Positions 43,668 through 55,664 of a DNA stretch of 64,000 nt are shown here, one piece after another; position 1 is the stretch's first letter, and every line of letters starts with the position of its first letter. The notes beneath the pieces are model-generated. The model was not told where the DNA came from, did no database searches, and saw nothing but the letters and a program-made list of their open reading frames with translations. A program made the translations under genes and the position numbers. The stretch spans positions 3,186 to 67,185 of the forward strand of contig NW_006766946.1 of NCBI RefSeq assembly GCF_000275845.1, read 5' to 3'. This stretch comes from Dichomitus squalens LYAD-421 SS1 (Eukaryota; Basidiomycota; Agaricomycetes; Polyporales; Polyporaceae).

Positions 43668-44799
43668 GCATCAACGGCGCAAGGTGCTCAGATCGGGCTT
43701 TCCCTTTCCTGTCTCGATTCTTGTTCAGGCTTGCACGCTGTTGGCTACGGCAAAGTACCTAGACTCGACCTTGTGGCTGTTTTGTACGGTGTCATGATGG
43801 CTCCGTGTTGTCTTCGTCGGGTTCGTAGGCTGTTGGCGACAGCTTATGAAGTCGTCGGGGCATCTCAGTGGCATAGCGCTACGACCTTATTGACCCACAC
43901 CAAATTTGAGCTGACATTCTCTGAGCGTGACCATTCCCAGCCATGTAATAGACTCAGCCGGAATATCTCAGGCCCCTGTGCCAGAGGTCACCGCGGCGGC
44001 GCTTCTGTGACCATGAACCAGGCAGCCCACCCCTTTCGATTCGCGGCCAGCGGAGGTCGCAATTCACGGCATACGCGAGGTCGTTGTCGTGTCTTCTGTA
44101 ACTTTTGGACTCGCTCGATGTCGGCCAAGATTTGCAGTGCTTTGCTCTGCGTCGGTTCATGTCTCCACTTCGCAGGGTCGTTCAATTGCACGACCTCAGC
44201 ATTTGCTCACTTGCGGGACGACGGGGTGTATCCCTGATGCCTTCCGGCATCCGAGCGTGGGATCCACGGAGAGATGTGGGCATAGTTCGTCAAGGCCGAT
44301 CTCAAATGGGTGGTTAGGTTACGCTTGTCGATGGTCCCGAGCAGCCACTTTCCGTGACGGGCAGTTGGATGGGCAAACAACGAAACACAACGTGCAAGCT
44401 ACCGAGTAGTGATGGGTACTTCTCGGGGCCACTCTCCGGGTCTCTGGCCAGGCAACTGCTCCTCAGCAATTCGGTTCGATATTTCCTGAATGGCAACACC
44501 AGCTGGATCCGGACAGCGCGGACGCTGCATGCAAATCGAACGGTGCTCGCGATGGATCCTGCTCATCATATATTTCATATATTGAAGTTGCTCTGCTCAG
44601 CAATGCGTCAACGGCATGCAGCACAAGCAGCACCAGGGTCGCGAAAGGAAGCCCGTTCATACACGTTCTGACACCCTACACGACAACGCGGCGAGTCCAT
44701 CCCCGGTGCGTAAAGAAGCTTGACTCAGCTCCAAAGGCCCTTATAGTCCCTTCACGTACGCCGGTGCCTCTGCTATGCCACCCGCTCCCCCAGCCGGAC
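43668..44799. other. Intergenic, about 1.1 kb
   Basis: Short ORFs only. A minus-strand frame near 44463-44660 starts with a hydrophobic stretch (LPFATLVLLVLHAVDALL) but lacks further support. It includes the promoter of the P450 gene. Confidence 0.45.
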
Positions 44800-47220
44800 A
44801 TGTTCGCGGAGACTGTGCGATATGCGCTATACGTGCTCTTGCTTTGGATCGTCGCGTCCCTCGTGAAGAGTGTCTTTATTCCGTCACCCTTGGCCAATAT
44901 CCGTGGCCCGCCCTCGACCGGAAGCTGGCTGTGGGGTGCGTACCAGTCGACCCGGACGCCGCACAAGGCCATGCTTACGTTCTCTTCAGGGCACTTCAAG
45001 CAACTGTTTGATCGGCAAAGCTGGCAGTTCCAGCATGAGCTGTACAATAAATACGGCCAGATTGTCACTGCGGATGGCCTATTCGGGGTATGTTGTTCGT
45101 TCCCAATAACTGGCACGCAACTGGTCAAATCGCGCCGTACTTTCAGCGCAAATTATTGTTTGTCTTCGATCCGCTCGCGCTGCATCATGTACTCCTTAAG
45201 GACCAACATATCTACGAAGAGACAGAGCAGCTTATTCAGTGAGCCTCAGCCATCGCCTTCTTCGAGCTTTCGCTGAACCCCACCCAGGATGGACCTTCAA
45301 CTCTTTGGACCCGGACTGCTTTCAGTGCTAGGTACGCGTCACTTTGAAACGTTCGAACGATCGTTTGGTAAGGATCGCACAGGTGATACGCACAGGAAGC
45401 AACGCAAGATGCTGAATCCTGTCTTCTCCATCAAACACATGCGACAGATGCTCCCCATCTTCTATCAGGTAACAGATCGGGTGCGTGCTGGTTTGTCGCC
45501 TGTTTGGCACCATTTTTAAGGGGTCACCTCAGCTCAGGCAAGCGTTGAATGACCGCGTCGTGAATGGGCCTCAAGCAGTGGATATGATGAGCTGGATGAC
45601 GCGCATCGCGCTGGAGCTCATCGGGGAAGGCGGCCTCGGATACTCGTTCGACCCCCTCACAACTGACTCCGCGAACCCATGGGGCGAAGCGATGAAGAAC
45701 CTCATGTGAGCCATCAGTCCAGCTCTCCATCAACCCGCGAAGTCCCGCAGGTGCTCATATCAATGCGCTCTCACAGGCCCTCCGTCATGCCCCTCATGCC
45801 TTTCCGTGTCATCCTCCCCTTCCTCTGCAAGTACACTTCCCCTCGCCTCCGCCGGTGGGCCGTCGGGCGCATCCCGTGGGCGCCGCTCCAGAAGGTCCGC
45901 GGGATCATCGACACGATGGACGAGATGTCGCACACTATCTACAACACGAAGATGAGCGCGCTCCGAAAGGGCGAAGAGGCGACCGTGCAGCAAATCGGCG
46001 CGGGCAACGACGTGATGAGCAAACTCTGTACGTGGCTGTAGTCATGTATCGATGCGAGAGGCTGAAGCTGAGACTGATGGACCTGAACAGTGCAGGCGAA
46101 TACGATGGCGTCTGAGGAGGATAAGCTCCCGGACGACCAGCTCATAGCGCAGATCACGTACGTTGCTCTATTTTGCTCCGCAGATGGTGCTGAGCGGGGA
46201 CTCTATAGGACCATCGTGTTCGCAGCTATGGATACGACGTCGGGCGTGCTTGCGCATATCCTGCACATGCTCTCGGAGCATCAAGAGGTGCAAGAGCGCC
46301 TGAGACAGGAGATCATCGAAGCTCGCAGAGAGAATGACGGCGAAGAGCTGTCGTACGAGCAGCTGTCGGAACTTTCGCTGCTCGATGCGGTCTGCCGCGA
46401 GACGCTCCGCATGTACACTTAGCTTTCTTCTGCTGCGGAGTCCGAGGTGCTCATCGATCACGTCCAGGTATCCGCCGCTTGTATTCCTCACTCGCACGTA
46501 CGAAATCCTCCCGCCTGCTTTCTTCGAGAGAGTGCAACTCACATGTCTCACTCTCGAATAGCGCCGTTGAGGCCGCCGTCCTTCCTCTCTCGACGCCGAT
46601 TGAAGGACGCGACGGCACGCTCATGCACGAGGTTCTTGTGCCCAGAGGTACATCCGTCGTGATCAGCATCCTCGCGTCGAACCGCAATCGCGCGTTGTGG
46701 GGACCCGATGTGGATGAGTGGAAGCCGGAGCGTTGGGCAAAGCTGCCGGACGCCGTCGTCGACGCGCACATTCCAGGGGTATATTCACATCTGTGAGTAT
46801 GCCAAGCGGGCTCTTGAGCTGTACGTTCAACGGGCCGACGCTGACTAGCTTGTATTTACAGGCTGACGTTCCTGGGAGGGAGTCGGGCGTGCATGTAAGT
46901 GTCACTGTCTATTCAGGAGCGGATGCCGTTGCTCATACGTAATGTGTCATACAGCGGGTTCAAGTTCTCAGAGATGGAAATGAGTGCGTCAAAGCCTTTA
47001 TTGTGCTGACGTCTCTTTAGTTGCGCACTGATCCATCTCGGACGTTTCCACAGAGGTCGTTCTGATGATGCTTCTTTCCAACTTCAAGCTGTCCATTCCC
47101 GATAACCTGGGCGCGCCCATCTGTTGGAACTTCGCGGGGGTACAGTGGCCGAGTGTGGGCAGGACAAGCTCTACCTCTGAGCTTCCCCTAAAACTTGAGC
47201 TCTTGGAGAAGAGATTGTGA
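44800..47220 (+). CDS. Cytochrome P450 monooxygenase, about 545 residues, 14 exons
   Basis: Haem monooxygenase, ER-anchored by the N-terminal helix TVRYALYVLLLWIVASLVK. Spliced motifs: helix C RKQRKMLNPVFS; helix I FAAMDTTSG (oxygen activation); ExxR in AVCRETLRMYPPLVF; the PERF-like DVDEWKPERWAKLPD; and the haem loop FLGGSRACIGFKF, whose Cys binds iron. At first sight TAG follows ETLRMYT, but a 55-nt intron (46413-46467) restores ETLRMYPPLVFLTRT, and a second (46498-46561) leads to AVEAAVLPLSTPIEG. No frame break remains. Basidiomycetes have many such P450s for xenobiotic, lignin-derived and secondary metabolite oxidation. The substrate and CYP family cannot be assigned from here. No obvious cluster partners. 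Confidence 0.9.
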
Positions 47221-47661
47221 CTTCACATGCAATCAAGCGCCAGGCTACGCTGTTTGGAGTATCGAGACATTGTGTAAGGGACTGTGACCCGTCTCCATCT
47301 GCTTCCGGGGCCATGCACCGCAGTGCCGCTATGGCATAAATCAGTTCAAATAAATATAGGTCCCCAATCGACAAAGTGGGAGACAGTATCACCAAGGTAC
47401 ATTAAATGGAGCTATCAAAATAGATGCCGTACAAACGCTGCCGTCCCGTGGACATGCGAGCGTTTTTAAATACTCCGGTACGGACAGATTGCGTGAAATA
47501 GGAATATCGCCGGGGAATGGGGTCAGCTCTAGATCTTGAAATATTGCCATATATCGTGATGAATAGTCAGGGCCCAGTCGTCGGAAGATGGTTAGCTGCG
47601 ATAGGAAATGTGCCAGTAAGTCTCCCTGGATTCTTGATAGATGCGTGGAACAGGACCGCAG
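47221..47661. other. Convergent 3' spacer
   Basis: P450 and the next gene both end here. Nothing else seen. Confidence 0.5.
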
Positions 47662-48873
47662 TCAGATCGCGCAGAAGGAGGAAAGCTCGCTCTGCGAGCG
47701 GCCCGGGTGGAAGCCGAGAGTTCTTGACTCGCATCCGGGGAGCTCGTCGCAGGAGGCATCGTTGGAGGCGTCACTATCGCCAGTGTCATTGTCCCCAGAG
47801 TTGCTGGTGTCAGAGTCCGATTCGTCCGCGTGTATGGAACCGGTCTTCGTGAACGAGCTGCGTCGGCTGTCCGGAAGTCCTAGGCTCGAGGCAGAGAAGG
47901 AAGCAGAGATGGCACGAATAAGACCATCGTAGCGCTTGGCGCCTTTGAGGCCCATGTCGAGTGTGGTGCCATAAGGCGAGGCGAAGGGGTCGTAGGCCGA
48001 GGGGCTGGACGGGATGACAGAGACAGCACCGACGGTAACCGGCTTGCAGGGCCCCGAGGAGCGACCTTTCTCGGACGTGAAGCGCTGATCAACAGCACAA
48101 TTATCGTCCGCCTTCTGGGTGACATGGTGCGCACCATCCTTGATATCGAGGGAGAAAGCTGAGCTATCGCTCGTGCCGTCGTTTTCTGCCTCCGAAACGA
48201 TCATTGACTCCTCTAGAGGATCCAGAACATCGGAGGCAACTTGTATCACGGGAAAAGCAGTGCGGGGGGTAGACGGCGGAGGAGGTGTGCATGGCTCCCA
48301 GGTAGATGCTGGACTCGTGGGACTGGATACCCTGCTGCTGAGAGACGGGGTGGAAGCTGCCGACAGGTAGTTCGAGTCGCATGGGGTGTTGGGAGGCATG
48401 GCAGGAACGGGAGTCCTCTTGTCCGCAAGTGGATCCTGTACAAATGTTTCAAGAGAGGCATCGGATTCAAGGGCGAACCATCTCTCCTTGGTCCTGACAG
48501 GGGGCTCATGGTCGCGACGACGTGGGGGAAGAGTGACGAACATGTCGACGACTGGCGTAGGGAGGGTAGAGACATTGACGACATCGTTGGCAGGCTTCCT
48601 GGCAAGCTTTCCAAGTATACTGTCGAACAAGAAGCCTGAGGACGGGCTACGAGTAGCAGTGGTTGCAGGGAGGGGGAGCGCCAGGCAGGAAGACGGAGCC
48701 GGAGCCGGAGTCACGAGCGACGCTTGAACCTTCTCGACCTCTACTTGAGCCTCGATCTGAGTGGTACAGTTGAGAGGGATACGACGACGAGTCAAGAATA
48801 TCCCATATGAGATAGAGGCGAGAAGTGACGCGAGCAGCACGAAAATGAGCCCAAGAATATCAACGGGAGTCAT
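47662..48873 (-). CDS. Membrane-anchored low-complexity hypothetical protein
   Basis: Single exon of 403 residues. The N-terminus MTPVDILGLIFVLLASLLAS is a membrane anchor, followed by TRRR, which suggests the rest faces the cytosol. The body is rich in Ser, Pro, Thr and Asp with no repeats or known domain; short conserved-looking pieces are FLFDSILGKLARKPANDVV, KERWFALESDASLETFVQD and YDPFASPYGTTLDMGLKGAK. Acidic Ser/Asp runs lie near the C-terminus (DESDSDTSNSGDNDTGDSD), possibly phosphorylated. Long uninterrupted frame and sensible topology support a gene. Function unknown. Confidence 0.7.
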   Translation of the reverse strand: MTPVDILGLIFVLLASLLASISYGIFLTRRRIPLNCTTQIEAQVEVEKVQASLVTPAPAPSSCLALPLPATTATRSPSSGFLFDSILGKLARKPANDVVNVSTLPTPVVDMFVTLPPRRRDHEPPVRTKERWFALESDASLETFVQDPLADKRTPVPAMPPNTPCDSNYLSAASTPSLSSRVSSPTSPASTWEPCTPPPPSTPRTAFPVIQVASDVLDPLEESMIVSEAENDGTSDSSAFSLDIKDGAHHVTQKADDNCAVDQRFTSEKGRSSGPCKPVTVGAVSVIPSSPSAYDPFASPYGTTLDMGLKGAKRYDGLIRAISASFSASSLGLPDSRRSSFTKTGSIHADESDSDTSNSGDNDTGDSDASNDASCDELPGCESRTLGFHPGRSQSELSSFCAI

Positions 48874-49516
48874 GTTGGAGATATCCGTGGGGTGATTTAT
48901 GCGAAGAAGCTACGGGTTGCGTAGGATCTTGAGCAAGAATGTCGCGGGAGTGAGTGAGATCAATCGTATAGAGCTACTGCAGCCTGAAGGCCTTGGAAAC
49001 CTTCTCGGGTAGGAGGCTGACCGACAGCCTGGCAGCCGCGATGATCCTCTCATTTGGCCAGCCGTGGTGGACGTAGTCGTATCTAGAATCAAATGTCAGA
49101 TAGGATTAAGATATACTTGCTGCGGAGGAGCTTAAAATCTCTTGTGAAGGAGTCAGGCTCGTCAAGCGATACTCGTTATAGTGCTAAGCCCAAGCAACAT
49201 CGAAATAGATAAGTAGTACTATTCTCACCGCGGGAGGGTCGACTGTTGGGAAACGTGGTGCATAAACGCAAGTCCGAAGGCCCAGTGCCACATATTGGAC
49301 AATATGAGAGTGCCTCTCAGAAGTGTGAACGCTTCATGGTGACTCGGAATACAACGGCTGGCCGAGTTTTGATGAGACGTTCGATACACAAAAAGGAAAC
49401 TCTAGCGCCGGACCGAAGCGAGATTCCTTCGGCTACTGGCACTTTCTGTCTCCGTATTTGCTGTTATTCTCACATCCCTTTCGCGAGCTGACTCTCTGCA
49501 TATATTGTCTCTTGAC
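48874..49516. other. Divergent spacer, about 640 bp
   Basis: Lies between genes reading away from each other and should contain both promoters. No specific element recognised. Confidence 0.5.
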
Positions 49517-50695
49517 ATGGCAGCTGCCCTCGTCTCCAAGTCGGAACGCGATTATATCAAAACATCTCTTCAGACAGCTTCGCCATTACGCGCCGATGGT
49601 CGTTCCTTGCTCGACTTTCGTACAGTCCTTCTCGAGACGGGCGTCGCTCCCCTTGCAAACGGGAGCGCGAGGCTGAACATTGGGAAGGTTGCACGTGAAG
49701 GAGGTGGGGGAACGGACGTTCTAGCTGCCGTGAAGCTCGAAGTCGAGGACGTTGAGTCTGGGGATGGAGTGGACGGAGGCCGGGTCGCTTGTTCTGTGAC
49801 ATGGTGCGTATCAGACTGGAAGAACATAGTGGATGTGGCTTAGGTGGTCGAAAGACAGCTCTCCCTCCGCGTATTCTCATCTTTCATCCAACGCGCTGGA
49901 TGAATTGCAACATGATCTTACGGTCATCCTTCAACAAACGATCGCACATCGTTCGTTGCACCCGTCAAATCTCACGATAATACCTGGACGGAAAGCGTGG
50001 CTGCTCAACATTGACGCGGTCGTTCTTGCTGACTCCGGGAACGTTGTGGACGCGCTGTTTATGGCTGCACGCGCGGCGCTATGGGATACGAAGGTTCCAA
50101 GGACGCGTCCTGTGGAATACCGAGCTCCAGAAAGCTCAAGAGCGACTGAAAAAGAGACACAAGACTCAATGGACGTCGACCAGGGCACGAGTGGGTTCGA
50201 TACACGAGACATGGCGAGGGATGCCGCCGATTTTGAGCTCCCTGATTACTGGGACGAAGGAGAGGTCTTACATGGCCGGGAGAGATGGCCTATATGCGTC
50301 ACCCTGAATCTGGTTAGTACTGTAAACGCCTTGATCTTGGGTATATGAGCTTAGAGCTTCGTATAGCTGCCTCCCATTCACCTGCTCGATGCCACACTGA
50401 CGGAGGAAGCATCGCTACCTCTTCGTTTGCATCTGATGTTCTCTTTTCCTCCTTCCGCTCCGCCGATATTGCAAGCTATACGTCTGTTAGGCCCCGGGGA
50501 GTTGGACCTCGCATATTTGAAGTCTTGCATCACAGTTCGTGTCTTTCGTGTTGCTATGACCGAACGTTCTGACCTTGTGCTTAGGATGGTGAGAAGTATG
50601 CGCGAGAGTTGTTCTCAGCACTCGAGTCAAAACTTCGCGAAGAAGACCTCAGGAGAAATGTGAAGGCTAGAGACCGTTTCTCTGCGCTCCGATAG
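49517..50695 (+). CDS. RRP42: Exosome core subunit Rrp42 (RNase PH-like)
   Basis: Structural member of the six-subunit RNase PH ring of the RNA exosome (rRNA processing and RNA decay, nucleus and cytosol). Four exons (49517-49803, 49859-50312, 50367-50534, 50585-50695) sum to 1020 nt, 339 residues. The start MAAALVSKSERDYIKTSLQT leads into SPLRADGRSLLDFRTVLLET, the usual entry to the fold, and GSARLNIGKV. The middle reads LTIIPGRKAWLLNIDAVVLA and ALFMAARAALWDTKVPRTRP. The end is HLLDATLTEEASLPLRLHLM and GEKYARELFSALESKLRE. Eukaryotic Rrp42 has lost the phosphorolytic site; I saw no reason to think otherwise here. Confidence 0.92.
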
Positions 50696-50887
50696 ACTCC
50701 GCGAACCGGTCACTCTCCTTTCCCTACCGAGCAGGAGCGAAGGAAGGTCGCGTCGCCGTTCGGGAGCCAACAACGAGTCGTATCAGCAAGTATCACAGCG
50801 AAAGATGGCGCACTATGAACTCCTCTCGGCGTGGACGACATCAAAAGTATAGCATACATGTATAATGTACAAAGTTCCGCGCTTCTC

Positions 50888-52606
50888 TCAGGTCGACTGT
50901 GCCTGCTTGGCATGCTCCCGCAACACCTCGTTGAGCCCTTCCCTCTTCATGCAATTTTCAAACTTGAAACTCTCCGCAAGAAGGTTTAACTGCTCGATGG
51001 ACATGCCTTTGAACACGTCCGCCCACTCCCTCACTAGGAATTCGCTGATGAGCATGCACCGTGCCAGCCGTGCCACGCGCCCCTGCACTGTCCACACCGG
51101 GTATGGGTACAACTTGCGATGCTCTTCGTTCGGCACGTTGTCTTCGATCAGCCGCACGATGGGCCTGTAGATGTCCCGCACGTGTTTGTCGTCGGCACCC
51201 CACGAGTCGGCAGCCAGGCGATACTTCTTCTCTAAGAAGCTGCGGAAGTGCTGCCTGTACGCCGTCTCGGGAGAGACGTACACCATGCCTTGGAATCCGA
51301 TGTCCTTATAGAGCCAGATCGACCAGCTGAGTCGATCCTGGGGCGCAGAATGTCAGGTACGTTGTTCGTTTGTTTTGTGAAGCAGCGTACTCGCCTTTGC
51401 ATAGAGCTGGAGCTGATCGTTCAAGACGTTGTAGCGCCGTTCGTTGATTTCGTCCGTCGCGTCGCCCTCGTACTCCTGCCTTGCATACACAGGGCCCCAC
51501 TCTCCGTTCCAGACGCAGAGCCCCTTTTCGTCCATCCAGGCACGCTTCTTTTCGTAGCTCCTCTTCATGCGCCTGTTCTGCTCGTCTGTGCGCGCGTATG
51601 GCTCCGGGCTATCCGGGAAGCCGTACACGGAGTAGTCATGGATCGCATAGGCGGTGTTCGTCCAGCGCGTCCCCGCGTCATCAGGGAACCCGGAGAAGTC
51701 TGTGGCGTAGGTGTTCCCGTCCAGAAAGAGGATGTGGTTTGGGTCGACGGACCTGATCGCGGCGTGGACGCTGTCGTAGAAGGCGACGAGCCCGCTGTGT
51801 TGCGGGTCGGCTGGCTCGTTCATGGGGTTGTAGCCCGCGATCCACTAGTGCCAGATGCCCCCATGAACGATTCAGCTCCCACGCCGTTTGCGATTAGCGA
51901 GGTGACGCACCCTTTCGTCCTTGTAGTGTTTCGCGATCTCAGTCCAGAGCCAGACGAGTCTATCCTGGAAGTCCTTGTGGATCCAGAAGTTGGCGATATG
52001 CGTGCCGGCGTCTGAATGCCAGCCACCGTTCTGCCCTCCGGGTACGGTGTGCATGTCGAGGATGGTGTAGACGCCATTCTTTGCGCATGCGGCCACGACG
52101 CGGTCAAGATGCTTGAACCCAGATTGCTTCAGCACGCGGGGATTGAGGTCATCTTCGAAGTGCCGGTAGTTGATCGCGATGCGAATGCAGTTGAGCCCGA
52201 GGGACTTGAAGAAGGCCGCGTCGGGCTCCGCAAAGAAATGCTCGAGGAACTGTATCAAAAGCGTCAGCCAACCTGGTGGCAGTTGAGTGCCATGCTACTA
52301 ACCTTGTCAAAGAAGTACTCGGATTTCTCTTGCCCAATGGCCTCAGCTAGGGCTTCGCGTATCTGGAACTCGCAGCCAGGATATCCTTTCCTGCAGCTCA
52401 GCCTTCTGAGGGCATTGGTGAACTGTTTTGCCAGTGTTACCTGATATGAAGTTCTCCATGCTAACGCAAAGTCTTAGGTATCTCACTTCGGCATACGGCA
52501 CGATTACTCACGTCATCCAGCCCCCCAGTCCGGCCCCTCGCAAGATGACCTCCTTCCCCTCCTCATCGACGATCCTCGTCTGGTCGACTTTCAGAAACCC
52601 TGCCAT
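50888..52606 (-). CDS. GH5 glycoside hydrolase, copy 1 (minus strand)
   Basis: Cellulase/exo-glucanase-type TIM barrel without a signal peptide. The start is MAGFLKVDQTRIVDEEGKEV at 52606, and the gene ends with EHAKQAQST. After splicing: GAGLGGWMTMENFISGYPGC, FKSLGLNCIRIAINYRHFED, TILDMHTVPGGQNGGWHSD. The acid/base Glu is in AGYNPMNEPADP and the nucleophile Glu in CVWNGEWGPVYA. The apparent stop after HYKDERVRH is only an intron that rejoins at WIAGYNP. The intron at about 51399-51346 begins GC (AAGGCGAGT) and ends AG. The closest relative in the window is the gene at 53059; they share gene structure but are clearly diverged. Family members act on beta-glucans or glucosylated lipids; the subfamily was not assigned. 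Confidence 0.88.
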
Positions 52607-53058
52607 GACGCGATCGTTCCGTTCGTTTCCCGGCGATGTGAGTGGGTGACGCGAAGGAGAGTCTTCGTCGCACTCAATATACTTATATGAGTGAACCCCA
52701 TACGGAAGGAAGTCGACGGCCGCCTTTGTAGGAATAGAGCTGAAGCTTCCTGTGCCGCCGGACCGCTGTGTTCCTGCCGCGCGACGGGCCCTCGAAGGCA
52801 CGGACTCATGACCGTGATGAAATGATCGGGATACCATATCGGGTAAGTCCTTAAATCATCCTCGGTGCTTCTTCTTACCCTGAGACCGCTGCTCTCAACG
52901 ATATGCCTTCTCGGCGAATAGTCGGACGTCCCTGCTACTCCAGCGGCCCGTGTTCCTAAAGCGCTGTGATGCGTGGTATGTGGTCCAGCTGAAGGCGCAT
53001 ATATATACCCTGCTGGGCATTTACGGCTCGGTATCTCTTGTGTTCATACACATCCACT
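52607..53058. promoter_or_regulatory. Shared divergent promoter region of the two GH5 genes
   Basis: 452 bp between two ATGs facing away from each other. CATATATATAC at 52999-53008 lies about 55 bp before the right ATG. On the other strand TATAAGTATA, near 52685, lies about 75 bp before the left ATG. These are plausible TATA boxes, so the pair could be co-regulated; this is inference. Confidence 0.5.
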
Positions 53059-54884
53059 ATGGCGTACTTGAAGGTGTCAGGCACCAAGATCGTTGACCAG
53101 AACGGCGCAGAAGTCATTCTGCGTGGAGCGGGCTTGGGTGGATGGATGAAGTACGTGCCATGTTCGCTCACCGCTGGCCTCTGCGTACTGACATGCCCGC
53201 GATCTGCAGTATGGAAAACTTCATCAGTGGTAGGTGATTACGCATGTCGCATGACATCTCGACATCGACATCTCAGATTCTATGCAGGGTACCCGGGATG
53301 CGAATTCCAGATTCGCGCAGCGCTCGCCGATGTTGTGGGCAAGGAGAAGTCGGAGTTGTTCTTCGACAAGGTACGTTCCTCAGCTTTGACAAACAGGCGA
53401 TAGATCGAACCGTAGATGTGTTCCAATAGTTCCTTGAGTACTTCTTCCAAGACGAGGATGCTGCGTTCTTCAAGAGCTTGGGCCTCAACTGCATCCGCCT
53501 GCCCTTCAACTACAGGCACTTCGAGGGTAAGCTCTCAGCCCCCTTCTTGCGCCGAACGATCCTTGTTTGACTACGTTTGACGAAGACGACATGAACCCAC
53601 GCGTTCTTAAACCCGAGGGTTTCAAGCATCTTGACCGAGTCATCGACCTGTGCTCAAAGCACGGCATCTACACCATCCTCGATCTCCACACCGCACCCGG
53701 CGGTCAGAACACTGACTGGCATTCAGACGCTGGCACCCACATCGCCAAGTTCTGGGAGCACAAGGACTTCCAGGATCGCGTCGTCTGGCTCTGGGAGGAG
53801 CTCGCGAAGCACTACGAGGGCAACACCTGGATCGCGGGCTACAACCCGCTCAACGAGCCCACGGACCCGTACCACACGCGCGTCGTCGACTTCTACGACC
53901 GGGTGTACAAGGCGATCCGCTCCATCGACCCGCACCACGCGCTCTTCCTCGACGGAAACACGTTCGCGTCCGATTTTTCGCACTTCGGGGACGCGTACAA
54001 GGGGTGGGAGAACGTGGCGTACTCGATCCACGACTACTCGGTGTTCGGGTTCCCGTCGGCGCCCGAGCAGTACGTGAGCAGCGAGACGCAGCTGCGTCGC
54101 CTGAGGCGGAGCTACGAGAAGAAGCGGCAGTGGTTGGATGAGCGGGGGCTCTGCGTGTGGAACGGCGAGTGGGGACCGGTCTATGCCCGGAAGGAGTACG
54201 AGGGCGAGCGGACGGATGCGATCAACGAAGAGCGATACAAAGTGCTCAAGGATCAACTTGAGATCTACAACAAGGTGCGTTGCTGATGACATTCACCTCT
54301 GGTTCCTTCGACCCATAGCGGCGTGAATTTTCGTCCGGACGCAATTGCGTGATCGCAGGGCTAAGTTCGCTGTTGTTCTGCTTAGCGCTTCTGTGCTGCA
54401 TACGTTTGTGGCATATTACTCACTTTTCACATTGCAGGATCGTCTCAGCTGGTCGATCTGGCTGTACAAAGACATCGGCTTCCAGGGCATGGTCTACGTT
54501 TCGCGCGAGACGCCGTACATGACGCTCTTCAAGGACTTCCTCGCGAAGAAGCACCGTCTGGCCATCGACGCTTGGGGTGCGGACGACTCGCAGGTCCGCC
54601 ACATCTACGAGCCGCTCATTGACCTGATCAAGAAGGAGGTCCTCCCCGAGCACCAGAACCTGTACCCCGCCCCTGTGTGGAAACTGTCGGATCGCATCGG
54701 GCGCCTCGCGCGCAACATCCTCGTCTCGGAATTCCTCGTCAAGGAGTGGGCGGAGCACTTCCGGGGGAAGAGCGAGCAGGAGATCGACGAGATCGCAAAG
54801 AGCTTCGCGTTCTCTAACTGCTTGCACCGCGATGGGCTGAACAAAATCCTCACGGACAACGCGACGCTCGTCGCGGGCAAGTAG
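53059..54884 (+). CDS. GH5 glycoside hydrolase, copy 2 (plus strand)
   Basis: Paralog of the GH5 gene on its left. It starts MAYLKVSGTKIVDQNGAEV. Spliced exons give GAGLGGWMNMENFISGYPGC, FKSLGLNCIRLPFNYRHFED, TILDLHTAPGGQNTDWHSD, then acid/base Glu in AGYNPLNEPTDP and nucleophile Glu in CVWNGEWGPVYA. After an intron with a normal GTGCGT donor comes DRLSWSIWLYKDIGFQGM, and the protein ends TLVAGK. Both catalytic glutamates are kept, so it should be active. There is no signal peptide, unusual for a secreted glucanase: it is intracellular, or leaves by another route. Intron positions match copy 1, except that copy 1 has one extra intron before WIAGYNP. Confidence 0.9.
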
Positions 54885-55664
54885 AGGTGACGTCTGGCGT
54901 TGGACGTTGTAGTCATTCCGATTTGTAGTAGTATCTCGTAGTGAGCCTTTTTCCAATTTGAGGGTTACACGCCTATGTATGACACGATGCTCGCCACTGC
55001 ACTGGTTCGGCCAGTCGATCTGTTGACTGAGGACGCCTGATACACCGGCGCGGGGCACCACTGCGCTGCGGACCCGCCGGCCGCCAACGTTTTCCCATGA
55101 CTCCTATTGTCGGACACTCTTTCACGCATATGCATCTATGGGCCGTATCACTACTTCAGTCGCACAGGATTCCGTAGATGTGTATGTCGGGATAGTGCAG
55201 AAGAGAACAACGGCAGTCGCCGGTGGATATTGATGGGATGTTGATTTGTCGAATATTCGCTTATGATGCTTCTCTCATTCTCTCGCTTCAGACTGCGCTT
55301 CTGCATCCAGCCTCTACTACAACGTTGACACGCACGGCAGACGTTCAGTCTACGATTTATCTCGCCTGTGCAGTCTGGACAGCCTCGGCTTGGCCGCGGC
55401 CACCATGACGGCATGCAAGGATCGATGTGTTGGAGTGTCAAGGTCCGAAGCTGTACTGAATTCTCTTGAATCCTCCATGCCGGCGGCCAAAGCCACGCCC
55501 CACGCCCGGTTATTCTAGCGCGCCATTAAATACTTCCACAGGCCTGGCGTGTCAGTCTGCATAAAGGCCAAGTCCGCGCTTCCTGGTTCGTTCTCCATCC
55601 CCCGTCTCCGACACCTTCCTCGTCCCCGTCTCTCCTTTCCTTCAACCCCTTTCACGCCACCGTC
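54885..55664. other. Intergenic, about 0.8 kb
   Basis: No gene found. ATTAAATA near 55527 is a possible TATA box for the secreted protein. Confidence 0.45.

Noticed and set aside
46411..46440. Apparent stop codon (TAG) right after the ExxR helix of the P450, suggesting a pseudogene
   Set aside because: A 55-nt GT-AG intron (46413-46467) followed by another (46498-46561) restores the expected YPPLVFLTRT and AVEAAVLPLS segments, so the gene is intact.
51860..51900. Apparent early stop in GH5 copy 1 after HYKDERVRH
   Set aside because: A GTGCGT donor after KDER and a CACTAG acceptor rejoin the frame at WIAGYNP, as in the paralog.
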